Below, piece by piece: positions 52,854-62,176 of a DNA stretch of 64,000 nucleotides (the stretch's first letter is position 1; the number at the start of each line of letters is the position of its first letter). The notes beneath the pieces are model-generated. The model saw nothing but the letters and a program-made list of their open reading frames with translations. It was not told where the DNA came from and ran no database searches. The stretch spans positions 62,001 to 126,000 of the forward strand of contig JALIHJ010000017.1 in assembly GCA_022984795.1 (NCBI GenBank), written 5' to 3'. A program made the position numbers and the translations under genes. The stretch is from Fabrea salina. Lineage: Eukaryota > Ciliophora > Heterotrichea > Heterotrichida > Fabreidae.

Positions 52854-53633
52854 CTACTTGCCAAATAAAGCACTTAGTTGTGAATCTGATAAAAAGTCCA
52901 AAAGCTGACTGAGGTTGTCAAAAGCACTGAAACTAGGAGAAAGTTCAGGTGTAGTAAGTACCCACTGCAGAGAAATAACAGCTTCCCCCTCAACAGTGAA
53001 ACTTAGTGTCCAGAACTTGCAAATTGGCAAGTCACTGTTCAACAAGAACTTGTGGTTGTTTGGAGACATTGCTAAGCCTCCTTTCTTCATGTGGAGACTT
53101 AAGTACTCTGCTCTGGGCTCCCAAAACTTAACTCCGGCCCTTTCAACTTCTTCCACTCCTTCAATGGGCAGAATGCAACTTACTACGTGCGAAGTTAAAC
53201 GTCCTCCTTGGAAATTGTCAAGAGCCCAGGGATGGTTGACTAGGTTAACTAAGGGGCCTTTCTACCTATGACTTACACGCACTAAAAGCTCAGACACGTC
53301 AGAAACTACCCAAAAAAACTTAATAGAACTCATTAAGGGCAAACGGACAGGTCTGGGTTCCCACTGAGTTTTGTTAGGAGGCGGATGGGTGTAGAAAGTG
53401 GTTTGCTCAGTAGGTATTAAACTAGTGACTTCTCTAGGCAGGTTGACTTGGGACACATGAGCTTTTACAATTCCAAGCATGTCGCCGAACGGGTACCCTG
53501 CTCCATACCAAGCCACAGTTGGAACTTTATAGAAACCCAAAAGTGGGTGCATTAAGTCCGAAACTTGTTGGTTATCCAAAGACAAGTGGAAGTAAGGTCC
53601 TTTTTCTTTGGGCTTCTCCAGCAAGTCTTCCAT
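52854..53633 (-). CDS. Unrecognised protein, two exons
   Basis: Exons 53633-53277 and 53261-52854 give 254 aa. The reading is continuous only after a 15-nt intron is removed. The sequence has aromatic-rich short strands (GPYFHLSLDNQQVSDLMH, HPWALDNFQGGRL, FWEPRAEYLSLHMKKGG) but no signal peptide, membrane helix or coiled coil. I do not recognise a family. Its start is 18 nt from the divergent gene at 53652. Stop TAG. Confidence 0.74.
53262..53276 (-). other. 15-nt intron on the minus strand
   Basis: Read on the minus strand the intron is GTAAGTCATAGGTAG, phase 0, with TA at positions 9-10. Unspliced, the frame would end at the TAG. Spliced, it continues for 135 more codons in the right frame. 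Confidence 0.82.
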
Positions 53634-53651
53634 ATAATTCTAACAACTAAA

Positions 53652-54800
53652 ATGTCCAAAGCCAAACCTTCCAAAGACTTAACTAAACAAAGCAACCTAG
53701 GAATCCACCGTTCAGCCCACTCCTTCCAAATCGTATACAACCCTTCAGCTATCAAAAGAAAAATCTCCCAAAAGCTCCTTGACAAAAGCACTCTGAACAC
53801 CAAGTCCCAACCTTACTTAAATAAAAGATCCTCCTCTGTAATAAAAACCAAAGAATTTTCCTCCAAAAAAGTCACTCCTAACAACTCCCGCAAAAAACTA
53901 AGTCTCAACGAAAATGCCTTCACCAAAAAGCTCCGACAAAGAGACTTCAGAAGCAACATTTCCTTAGTCAGCGATGTTTCTGAACTAGCTAACCGAAGGA
54001 CAAACACCTCCTTGATGAATCCTCCCAACGATCCCAGAACCTCACAGATCACTGAGGCTTACGCTTTAGAGCAAAAGTTCAACCAAAAACTTAAAAACTT
54101 GCCTGAAACTCTTACTTTAGAAGAAGAAATAAATGTTTACAACGAAATATTTGAAGAAATCATCCAGAAAAACAAAGTCTACGGTCCTTTGTTAGGCAAA
54201 ATCAAAACAGTCTACGAAGAAAAACTAAAAGCTTACACCCAACAAAAAGTCGAAAAGTACAAAAAACAAACAGAAGAACTCAAACAACAAGTAGGAACCC
54301 TCCAAAAAGACATCCAAGGCTCCATAAAGAAACTCAAAAACTTGTCCACTGAAAACGCAGAACTAAGCAGGAAACTCGAAGCACGCGAAGAACAACTGAG
54401 TTACTTCCAAAAAAAGATACTCAAAGTCTCTAGTCTCACAGGAACTGAGTACCCCACGGACGAGTACTCTTGGAAGTTACTTATAGCTGAAAACAACTCC
54501 TACGTTGAACTTTTTAGAAACATGAAAAAAGAACTCAACTACTACAAACAAAACGAAAAAAAAATACTTACAGTACTCACTACTTTAGAAAACAAAGGCT
54601 ACCCTATTGAAGAAGCCTTTGAAGCCAACCTCAAACCTCCAAGTGACACCGAAACAAACGGCGACGATACTGACTTTGAACCTTTAGTGAGTGGTCCACT
54701 AATAGCTGCGCAAAGACCCCAAAACATTCCTGAGTTGGAGCTCAACAAGTTAGAATTCGAGTCATCTTTTAGTTACATGAGCTCCGATGCAAACAGTTAA
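53652..54800 (+). CDS. Unrecognised basic/coiled-coil protein
   Basis: The protein has 382 aa from the ATG at 53652. I rejected the open upstream extension because it crosses the divergent gene's start. The first 120 residues are basic and Ser-rich (likely disordered). The central third is coiled coil (KEKLKAYTQQKVEKYKKQTE, LSTENAELSRKLEAREEQLS). The tail is acidic (TETNGDDTDFEPL). The stretch EEINVYNEIFEEIIQKNKVY is typical of ciliary or centrosomal coiled-coil proteins, but I cannot name a family. Confidence 0.75.
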   Translation: MSKAKPSKDLTKQSNLGIHRSAHSFQIVYNPSAIKRKISQKLLDKSTLNTKSQPYLNKRSSSVIKTKEFSSKKVTPNNSRKKLSLNENAFTKKLRQRDFRSNISLVSDVSELANRRTNTSLMNPPNDPRTSQITEAYALEQKFNQKLKNLPETLTLEEEINVYNEIFEEIIQKNKVYGPLLGKIKTVYEEKLKAYTQQKVEKYKKQTEELKQQVGTLQKDIQGSIKKLKNLSTENAELSRKLEAREEQLSYFQKKILKVSSLTGTEYPTDEYSWKLLIAENNSYVELFRNMKKELNYYKQNEKKILTVLTTLENKGYPIEEAFEANLKPPSDTETNGDDTDFEPLVSGPLIAAQRPQNIPELELNKLEFESSFSYMSSDANS

Positions 54801-54821
54801 TTATTTACTCTATAAAAACAT

Positions 54822-55544
54822 TTATACATAAGAGTCAATAGGTGAGAGCTTTTCGCCTCCTAACATGTTGTTTTGGAAAGCTTCAAGTTCCATTTCTAAG
54901 TCACTGATTGTAGATATGTCGCTTTTGTTCTCTGAAGAGTGACTTTCTTTTCTATAGACAACAGGCATTAAGTCCCTTACCATTTGGTCGTAGTTCTTGA
55001 AGCCTTTTATTCTCACCTTGGAGGCCAAATAGTTGTAGCACTGGTTAACTTCTTTAATGTCGAGTTCAGCAGTGCAGTCCGTGACAAGCTGCCAGTTGTG
55101 GAAGTACAACTTGAAGTTGGGAAACCTGTACACCAAATAGTCCTCTATAGCTTCTGAGTCCTTGTTCAGAGCCAACTTGCCCAAAAACCCTGTGAAAAGT
55201 GCTATGAGCCAAGGCTTGAACTCCCTCTCTGACTTGGAGGTTTTGCGCATCAAGCAGAACCAGTAAGCAATTTCCATCTCGTCCATTAATAAAATATCTG
55301 CAATTTGGTTGAACAAAGAGTAGTTTCTTTCGCGCGCAAGGTCCAGTGGGGACTCTTTACTGACTCGCTTCAACAGCCGTTGTCTGCTGTAAGTGACTCC
55401 GAAGTTGAGGTAATTGTGCCTAAGTACTTTGTAGGGCTTTAGATTGGGACTTTCTGCAAGGTTGGGTGGTTCGTCCTCCTCTAGCTCTGTGGAACTCAGT
55501 TCTTCGTTGATTCCTACCCACTCTGCTTTGTTGTGGAATTTCAT
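54822..55544 (-). CDS. Unrecognised protein
   Basis: The protein has 240 aa from the ATG at 55544. The frame opens upstream to a TTG only. It is helical with several aromatic clusters (MEIAYWFCLMRKTSKSEREF, KPWLIALFTGFLGKLALN, FPNFKLYFHNWQLV). Residues 95-150 could form one amphipathic or weak membrane segment. No motif is recognised. It is convergent with the coiled-coil gene (21 nt between stops). Confidence 0.72.
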   Translation of the reverse strand: MKFHNKAEWVGINEELSSTELEEDEPPNLAESPNLKPYKVLRHNYLNFGVTYSRQRLLKRVSKESPLDLARERNYSLFNQIADILLMDEMEIAYWFCLMRKTSKSEREFKPWLIALFTGFLGKLALNKDSEAIEDYLVYRFPNFKLYFHNWQLVTDCTAELDIKEVNQCYNYLASKVRIKGFKNYDQMVRDLMPVVYRKESHSSENKSDISTISDLEMELEAFQNNMLGGEKLSPIDSYV

Positions 55545-55599
55545 TATTATAGTCTTTACTTTTTTGGAGTAAAAAAATGTAGGCAAGTAATCTTATCGA

Positions 55600-55661
55600 C
55601 TGAGTTGGTTTAGTACTCAGCAAGTTAAGCACTAGATTCCCAGCTTTAAATGGTAGGGAAT
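55600..55661 (+). other. Two adjacent hairpins in a divergent gap
   Basis: CTGAGT/ACTCAG (55600-55605/55615-55620, 9-nt loop) is followed by ATTCCC/GGGAAT (55636-55641/55656-55661, 14-nt loop). The first hairpin with its TTGG loop recalls a tRNA D-arm, but no acceptor or T stem follows, so I do not call a tRNA. Confidence 0.45.
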
Positions 55662-55682
55662 TCGAATATATTAAATGGTAGG
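55646..55682 (+). repeat. Duplicated 12-nt start context
   Basis: TTAAATGGTAGG occurs at 55646-55657 and again at 55671-55682, spanning the start codon of the next gene. The first copy gives a 13-codon upstream ORF beginning at 55650; the second is the gene start. This is a local direct duplication, possibly recent. Confidence 0.8.
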
Positions 55683-56133
55683 AATAACTAAGTACGCTAC
55701 CAAAAAGTACGACGAAGACGTGAATGTTCGGCTCCGCACTTTGCGGTTCTTGCAAGACAACACCCAAATGTACAGTGACTACCCCAGCAACACCCAGTTC
55801 TTAGTTGACCGAGAAGACTTGAAGATGCTTGACTACTACACAAATGAGTTACAAAACAGGTGTTTCCAAGTAGGACTAGGACTCACCTTGGTCTCTGGAG
55901 CAGGAACTTACTTCTTCCTGAGGAACAAACCCCCAGGCTTTATAAAGGGCCTGTACGCACTTCCATTCCTTCCTATGCTAGGGAGTACTTTTTTCCACTA
56001 CACTCAGTTGGGCAAGTTCCTAGACTACTGTGCACTAAAGTACGAAAGCAAAGGACTCTGGGACCAAGAACTGTGGAACTACCACAAGGCCAACTCTCCC
56101 AAGAAACTAGAGTACTCTTGGAAGTCTTCTTAG
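55675..56133 (+). CDS. Unrecognised protein with a central membrane segment
   Basis: The protein has 152 aa. A hydrophobic pair lies near 68-83 (FQVGLGLTLVSGAGTYFF) and 90-108 (FIKGLYALPFLPMLGSTFFH), followed by a charged end. The N-terminus is short and polar. The pattern resembles small inner-mitochondrial or ER membrane proteins, but no family is recognised. Stop TAG, 26 nt before the next ATG. Confidence 0.72.
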   Translation: MVGITKYATKKYDEDVNVRLRTLRFLQDNTQMYSDYPSNTQFLVDREDLKMLDYYTNELQNRCFQVGLGLTLVSGAGTYFFLRNKPPGFIKGLYALPFLPMLGSTFFHYTQLGKFLDYCALKYESKGLWDQELWNYHKANSPKKLEYSWKSS

Positions 56134-56159
56134 GCATATTTCGTTAGATAAGAATTTAA

Positions 56160-57851
56160 ATGGGAAAAGAAGAGCTTTACAAAGTGTACAAGCACAGAAA
56201 CGCTATTTTAAAAGAAAGGAACTGCTGCCGAGAAGAGTTCTTAGAGTTACTTGAAAAACTAGGAATCCAGTTTCCTGAGTCACAAGAAATTCTAGGAACC
56301 TGTGAAGTGGCTCGAGAAGTCCGTCCTGAACTGTTCATTGAAAGTGTACTTCAGAGGATTTACAAAAACCGAGTTTTCAAGTGCGAGTCTGAGTTCCTGC
56401 AGAGGACTTTTTTGCAGTCTTCTGTAGACTGGACCTTTTTCAAATCCCAGTTTCAAACATTTTTTCAAGAAAAATACGATAAAAAAGAAGTATACCGGAT
56501 CATCCAGTTCATCAAAAAGTTCGGGTTAGAAAACCACCTAGTGGATAAGCACTACTTCAAGTGCTTCGTTGGTACTTGTAGAGGAACCACTTCCCAACCA
56601 CTCAAGTACAAGTCTCTTTTTTTCACTCTTGAAAAAATCCTTTTGAGAAGTGCTTGGCAAAAAGTACTTCCTCAACTAACACCCCCCGTTTTAAAAGACC
56701 TCCAAAACCTTGAAAACTTACCTCCTAAACCCCTTTTGTCTATGAAAAGTCCTCAGAACCAAAAGATCCTTCACGAAAAGTTGTTGGACTTAACTAAAAC
56801 CTTCCAAGAACAAGAGAACTTCAACACAGAAGACACCCTGAGTTTTTCTTCCATGCGCTTAAACACTAAGTCTTTTGCACTTAGAAACAAAATATTCTAC
56901 CAAGCTTTTTCTAAGTTTGTGGGCTCTCTCCAACACCTAGCACTCCAAGAAGCTTTTGGGGTTATTCAGAAACCTTTTAAAAACGCTTTAGTTCGAAGAA
57001 GTCTAGCTTTAGTCTATATTAAGTTGGAGCGAGCTTACCGAATGAAGTTACTAAGTCACTTCAAAGCCTGGAAACAACCCTTAGTTAAAAAGTGCCAAAC
57101 TTTACTGATCCACTACTCTCTAAAAAACATCTTCACCAGAAAACTTTCCAAACACTGGAACTTGCTTAGAAAACTCCAAACTCGGTCTAAAGCCTTACAA
57201 AGACTCTTCAGCCGCAACACTTTCAAAGCCAAACTAACTCTGTTCAAAAAGTGGCAGAGTTACACTGCAGTCTTTGACACTAAAAAAAAGCTCAAAAGTG
57301 GGTTTTTTTCGACTATCAACAGACTGAAACTCTCCAACACCAACATATCTAAAAAAGGCTGTTTTCAAAAACTAGAAAGTGTGCTAGCTAAAAAGCAGTA
57401 CACCCACTTACTCAAGAAGTGGCTGAAGTGGAAACAAGTAACTTCTAAAAAGTCCAAGTCTGTCTCTCCTTCAGTTAAAGTTCCTAAGCACAAACGCAGC
57501 AAAACCAACACTAAGTCACCTAAAACGACCAAAGCTTCTAGCAAACCTTTTGCAAGTCGCTTTGCTTCTCCTTACCAAGTTTCTAGAAAGTCTTTAAAAA
57601 AACAAACTCCACGGCCTAAACTTTACTTCGAGTCTAAAAACTCAGTTAAAAAGATCAGGTTCCACCATGCTTTTGAAAAACTAATTCTTATTCAAAGAAT
57701 GATCCAAAAAAGAACTAAGCTTTCACAACACATAGCTTTTAGCTACTGGAAAAACTCCAAAAAGAAATCTGAGTTTTCACTGAACTTGAGTTCTCTTAAG
57801 CACTTCAAGTTTTCAAGCGAATTTCCTATTATGTTAAATTTAGCTAAGTAA
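56160..57851 (+). CDS. Sfi1-like repeat protein, likely centrin-binding
   Basis: The protein is 563 aa and basic. From about residue 290 it holds several spaced Leu/Phe/Trp units: LLSHFKAWKQ, LSKHWNLLRKL, LTLFKKWQSY, LLKKWLKWKQ and later FSYWKNSKKK. These match the Sfi1 repeat idea (hydrophobic-FxxW), which binds centrin along a long helix. The N-terminal 250 residues are helical with no clear repeat. Sfi1-centrin fibres drive the contraction of heterotrich myonemes and are also found at basal bodies, so either site is possible here. The number of repeats is low compared with yeast Sfi1. The stop abuts the convergent gene. Confidence 0.65.
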   Translation: MGKEELYKVYKHRNAILKERNCCREEFLELLEKLGIQFPESQEILGTCEVAREVRPELFIESVLQRIYKNRVFKCESEFLQRTFLQSSVDWTFFKSQFQTFFQEKYDKKEVYRIIQFIKKFGLENHLVDKHYFKCFVGTCRGTTSQPLKYKSLFFTLEKILLRSAWQKVLPQLTPPVLKDLQNLENLPPKPLLSMKSPQNQKILHEKLLDLTKTFQEQENFNTEDTLSFSSMRLNTKSFALRNKIFYQAFSKFVGSLQHLALQEAFGVIQKPFKNALVRRSLALVYIKLERAYRMKLLSHFKAWKQPLVKKCQTLLIHYSLKNIFTRKLSKHWNLLRKLQTRSKALQRLFSRNTFKAKLTLFKKWQSYTAVFDTKKKLKSGFFSTINRLKLSNTNISKKGCFQKLESVLAKKQYTHLLKKWLKWKQVTSKKSKSVSPSVKVPKHKRSKTNTKSPKTTKASSKPFASRFASPYQVSRKSLKKQTPRPKLYFESKNSVKKIRFHHAFEKLILIQRMIQKRTKLSQHIAFSYWKNSKKKSEFSLNLSSLKHFKFSSEFPIMLNLAK

Positions 57852-58832
57852 TTATAAGATCTGAATGAGAAAACTTGTAGAAGTGTTGCTGGTGTTCCCG
57901 TGTATCAAAGACAACTCTTCTGGAATCTTGGGTTCAGGTTCTTCTAGTCGGCTTTCAAACGTGAGCTTAGTTAAGTCAGGAGTGTTTTGTAACTCCAAGC
58001 AGTTGTACTTTTCAACCTGGGCTTTGGTAGCATCTACTCCTCTAAACTTAAGTTGCACTTCAATAAAGTTAGTGACAAGTTCGCAACTACTCAAAAGCAG
58101 AGTTTCTTCGTAAAGGTGAGTAATGTCTACTTTGGCCTCTTCAACTAAGTATTTAACACAGTCCAGTACTTTAGTGTCACTTTTCTTAGCCAAGCAAACT
58201 TGAATGGCATTTTCTTGGTTTTTATTGAGAATGTGGAAGTCTGCTCCACACTCGTAGTGTAAGAATTGAATTAGTTCAAAATCAGCAACTCTTGCACTGA
58301 TCAAAGCACAGTTCTCCCAGTTAAGCTCGTTCTTGTAGTGAACATCGAACTCAAATGGAACTTGGGGGTGTTTTTCAAAGTATTTATAAAGGTACTTTAC
58401 AATAGCTGTTTGGTGGAAGTAACAAGCAATTTGGATAGGAGTGATCCCAGCTTCTTGGGTAAAGTTCCCTTGGCAACAAGCTCCTTGGAAATGCTTTTCG
58501 TAGTAAGGTAAGTAGTGCTGAAGTATGTCCAAGTACCCATTTTTACATATCAAATTAATAGCAGCTACTTTATGTTCAGAAAGCAAACTATGCATCTTCA
58601 CAAGGGATGCTCCTAGTCCTAACAAAGCAATGAAGGATTTGCTTTTGCCGTACCAAAGCGCTAGAGCCAAAGCGTTAAGCCTGACTCCGTTTACTTGAGT
58701 TAATTCTTGGTCGATATCGAACTTAGTGAATAGTTTTCCAAATTCTTCCTGGTTTTTCATAACAAGTCTAACAATTTTTTTGGCTGGTTTTGGTTTTTTA
58801 GGCGGAGTAGGTTTGGTATACTTGCAACCCAT
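57852..58832 (-). CDS. Ankyrin-repeat protein with acylated N-terminus
   Basis: From the ATG at 58832 the protein has 326 aa and starts MGCKYTKPTPPKKPKPAKK, a classic N-myristoylation (G2) and palmitoylation (C3) context followed by a basic patch, which suggests anchoring to membranes. The frame is open upstream only to a TTG at 58868, and the MGC start is far better. From about 50 to 260 the sequence has ankyrin-like repeats (NALALALWYGKSKSFIALLG, GITPIQIACYFHQTAIVKYL, NALISARVADFELIQFL-type units). It likely acts as a membrane-associated protein-interaction platform. The neighbouring Sfi1-like gene ends directly against it. Confidence 0.72.
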   Translation of the reverse strand: MGCKYTKPTPPKKPKPAKKIVRLVMKNQEEFGKLFTKFDIDQELTQVNGVRLNALALALWYGKSKSFIALLGLGASLVKMHSLLSEHKVAAINLICKNGYLDILQHYLPYYEKHFQGACCQGNFTQEAGITPIQIACYFHQTAIVKYLYKYFEKHPQVPFEFDVHYKNELNWENCALISARVADFELIQFLHYECGADFHILNKNQENAIQVCLAKKSDTKVLDCVKYLVEEAKVDITHLYEETLLLSSCELVTNFIEVQLKFRGVDATKAQVEKYNCLELQNTPDLTKLTFESRLEEPEPKIPEELSLIHGNTSNTSTSFLIQIL

Positions 58833-58871
58833 CAACTGTAGTAAATTATTATAAGTCCATTTAAGCAATAG

Positions 58872-59468
58872 TTATCCTCTGAGGTACTTCCAAGCACACG
58901 TCAAAGAGATCAAAGCCATCAGGCCTACTAGTAAGTAAGAAAAAGAGGTTCTTTCTTCAGTGTTGAGAAAGTGGAGTTTCCTGTTCCCCATAGACGGTGA
59001 GCTATGGTCTTCAGGTTGAGTTACAACAACTACACAGATCACAGAGAGGACCACACTTACAGCTAGAAACCCAGTGTTTCTAGGACTGCCTCTCATTTTG
59101 GTGTCTTCACTGTTCACTACTCCGTGGTAGAACTCAAGTTCTTTTTTTAGAACAGAATTCTCAGCTTTGAGAGCAGAGTTTTCTAGAGCCAGTTGCTTGT
59201 TAAGACTAGCCATCTCTGCAAGTTTCTGTTCAAGCAAATCGAACTCTTGTTTTTTCCTAGCTCGGCTCCTTGCAGCACTTTCTCTGTTTTGTCTACGTTT
59301 ACGAGCCTTTTTGAACTCAAGAGTGTCTTTGGAAAGTTCTTCTTCGTTCGTTTGTTCACAAGGGCGTTTTTGAGGGAACTTAGGCGAAGAGCACCCTGTT
59401 GTGTCTGAAAAACTCCACAACTCGTCTATTGGTTCCAGTTCGAAGTTAAGCAAATCCAAGTCGGCCAT
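58872..59468 (-). CDS. Membrane-anchored bZIP transcription factor
   Basis: The protein has 198 aa. The basic region (55-73) reads KARKRRQNRESAARSRARKK with the N-x7-R signature (N61, R69). A leucine zipper follows at about 79-115 (LLEQKLAEMASLNKQLALEN, LKAENSVLKKEL). After the zipper come two hydrophobic segments, 133-150 (GFLAVSVVLSVICVVVVT) and 177-194 (FSYLLVGLMALISLTCAW), ending WKYLRG. Membrane-tethered bZIPs such as ATF6 or plant bZIP28/60 are released by proteolysis under ER stress. Two helices are unusual, since most have one. It is 15 nt from the start of VPS50. Confidence 0.85.
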   Translation of the reverse strand: MADLDLLNFELEPIDELWSFSDTTGCSSPKFPQKRPCEQTNEEELSKDTLEFKKARKRRQNRESAARSRARKKQEFDLLEQKLAEMASLNKQLALENSALKAENSVLKKELEFYHGVVNSEDTKMRGSPRNTGFLAVSVVLSVICVVVVTQPEDHSSPSMGNRKLHFLNTEERTSFSYLLVGLMALISLTCAWKYLRG

Positions 59469-59483
59469 ACACAGAACTATAAG

Positions 59484-62159
59484 ATGGAACTATTCAGGCG
59501 CTTTTTCAAAAAGGAAGCAAGCACTCCTGTTCCGTACATTGAAAGCACTACACTTCCTGAACCAGAACAAGACAAACCTGAAATCAGAAACCTCGGCAAA
59601 GCCCAGGTCAAAGACTTACTGGACAGATCACTGCCGCCTATGTACAAAGACCCTTCTCAAGAGTCTTCAATTAAACTCCAAGAAATCAGAGGCGTGCACT
59701 CCAAACAAGAAGTTGACGACCGCTTAACCCAACTTAACTACTTTTTAGAAGTAGCTACCCACGGGTTGTTCCTCGAAGTCATGAAGAACTACGATAAGTT
59801 CGGTGAGTTCTAGTTAGTAAGTGGCATGGAAAACATCCAAACTATCAACCAACTCCTCCAGGAGTCCAAACTCCTCACCCAAGAAGGCAAAGTCTCTCTT
59901 GAGAAGCTCAAAGCCTCCCTTACTTATAAGTCTCTGAGGCTAATTTACTTGTCTAGGAAGCAAAAAAGACTCAGACACTTACTCCAAGAACTAGACTCTT
60001 TCCAGAGTACTTGTGAAGCCACTAGTTTAAGTATCAAGCACGCCACTCAACAAGGAAACCTCTATCAAGCCTTGCTGTTGTGTAAGTCTGCTCAGGAACA
60101 ACTTAGAACGGCCGAAACTGCTCAGTACTCTGCAATCAAAGAAATCAAAAACCAAGCTGAACGCAAAGAAGGCGAAATCTACATGAAAGTCAAAGAAGGA
60201 CTTAGAAGTGTTTGTGTCAACTTCAACGAACACCTTTACGAAAACGTACTTTTGGCCTACACACACATTTCTAAGTACTCTGAAGTCAGCACAGCAATTC
60301 AGTCAGAGTTTATGCACTCAATCAACAGACTGACTAAAGAAGGCATTGAAGAAGCCTTGCCCCACGACATCTCCACCATGACTCTTGAAACCCTTGCTCA
60401 CATCCTCCACGGAACTGAACTGTTAGAAGCTTTGCGGCTTATACTGAGGAACCTCACTAACTTGCTTTACAACCAACACTTAATGTCCAGGTGGCACGAG
60501 GAACACGACAGCAGTGAGTCTCCTTACCCAGTAACTTCTTCTTGTGTTTTTGAGCCTCAAAAAGTAGAAGAACTTAAAGAGTTCTACGAAACCATCAAAC
60601 TAGACTTACTAAGGAACCGCAAACACATTTGGAAGCAAATCCAGCACAAAATAGCAGGGTTTATTCAAGAAAGCAACCACTTCGAGTTACTGAAAGTGGA
60701 TGAAGTAAACCAAGCCTTGGGTTGGATAAACACCTTCATTGAGATTGGAGAGGACTTTTCAGGCACTCCTACTTCTGAGTTGAAGAGTGCAGTGCAGAAC
60801 AAGTCTATGGACTTTTTAATTAAGTTCCACCAAACAAACGTAAACAACCTAGTTAACCTAATAGAAGCTGAGCTTTGGTCAAGACTGCCCACTCCAGAAG
60901 ACTACAAAATCAAAGAGGTCATTCTTAGTTACCTCAACTACGCAGGTCCTATTCTGCAAGCCCTGTCTGATAGGTTTGAAGACTTTGACTTTAGTTTTTC
61001 GTCTTTGGCTTTAGGCAACCCTTTCGAGAACCTCCAAACTTCTGAGAGTCCTGAACCCCACTTGACTTGGAAAAGCATGGAAGGCTCTTACAAAGGACCT
61101 GTGTTGTGCCCTACTGCCCTCAACTTAATTAAGTTCATGGGCACTTACTTGCAGTTAGCTCTTAGACTGACTCCAGTGTCTTTCCAAGTTGTTAAGTCAC
61201 TTACTCAACTTGTAGAGTTCTTTATTTACGCTGTTTACAAAACGTTTATAAGTGAAGACGCCAAAATTAAACTCAAAAAAGTCGCTTGCATAAAGCAGTT
61301 CCAGGAAGAGCCTATTGAAGTTCTCCACGATAACTACTTAGACTACCAAAAGTACTCCGACTTAGCTAACGGCATTGCTAGGATCAGTGGAACCATTGAG
61401 TCTTACCACCAAGAAGTCTTCAGTGAGAAGTCCAAAAGTCTTTCAGAAAAAATAGTTGCAATTGAGTCTTCTTTCCACTTAGTTGGCGCTTTTAGTTGCT
61501 CCACAGAGTTCCTTAAAAAAGTACTCAGTGACCCAGAAATGCACTTTGTGGAGGAGTTCCTGCAAAGAACTCCCAAAATGATCCACCAGCTAGAAGACTT
61601 TATGTGGGAAGAAGCAGTGCAGCAAGTAATTAACCTAGAAGGCATGACTAAACAAATTAACGACCTCAAGTGGAACCAGAAGTCCGAAGAAAACAACAAC
61701 TACGTAGAAAGACTCATCCACAAAATAGAAGACCTGAAAAGCAGACTAGAAGCCCTTTGTCACGAAAGCATTCCTCACCACCTACAAAAAAAGGTGTTAG
61801 GGCGAGTAGCCCAGCACATTGTGGACTTCTTATGGGAAACCTACGCCAAAATAAACTGCAACCAAAACGGCCGTGAACAAATGAAACTGGACTTAAAGGC
61901 TTTTACAGAAGGAGTTCAGGAACTGTTAGACAAGGGATTGGAGTACTCAGTGCTTGAAGAGTACCTTGACCTGTGGAAGTCCAACCCTGATAACATCTTT
62001 AACTGGATTCTTGAAAACACTTCAGTTCCCCTACGGCTGCACCAAGCACTGTTCACGTCTGCCCCTTCTGTTAAGTCTATGAACAAACAAGCTAGGAAGA
62101 ACCTCCAGTCCACCATTGATAACCACTATAGGGACTTAGTGAGTCAACTGACTAATTAA
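59484..62159 (+). CDS. VPS50: VPS50/syndetin, EARP tethering-complex subunit
   Basis: Exons 59484-59802 and 59818-62159 give 886 aa. Exon 1 (about 107 codons) carries VHSKQEVDDRLTQLNYFLEV. Exon 2 begins with SGMENIQTINQLLQESKLL, continues with coiled coil (SLEKLKASL, KSLRLIYLSRKQKRL), then SVCVNFNEHLYENVLLAYTH and LMSRWHEEHDSSE, which match VPS50/syndetin of the EARP complex (endosome recycling). The whole length resembles the family. Reading the two ORFs as one gene is supported by the intron with TA at positions 9-10 and by the N-terminal family match crossing the junction. The divergent bZIP start is 15 nt away. Confidence 0.87.
59803..59817 (+). other. 15-nt intron in VPS50
   Basis: The sequence is GTGAGTTCTAGTTAG, phase 1, with TA at positions 9-10. 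It begins GTG like one other intron here. Splicing joins codons G+TA (Val) and restores one family-matching frame. Confidence 0.85.
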
Positions 62160-62176
62160 CTTTGTTTTATATTCAC

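Noticed and set aside
53565-53651. Extension of the coiled-coil gene upstream of 53652
   Set aside because: It begins with a non-ATG codon inside the divergent gene; the ATG at 53652 has the usual local context.
55591-55670. tRNA-like fold
   Set aside because: It has one D-arm-like hairpin and a TTCGAAT word, but no acceptor stem, no T stem and no plausible anticodon loop.
58833-58868. Upstream extension of the ankyrin gene
   Set aside because: It would start at TTG, whereas the ATG at 58832 gives MGCKYTK, a strong acylation signal.
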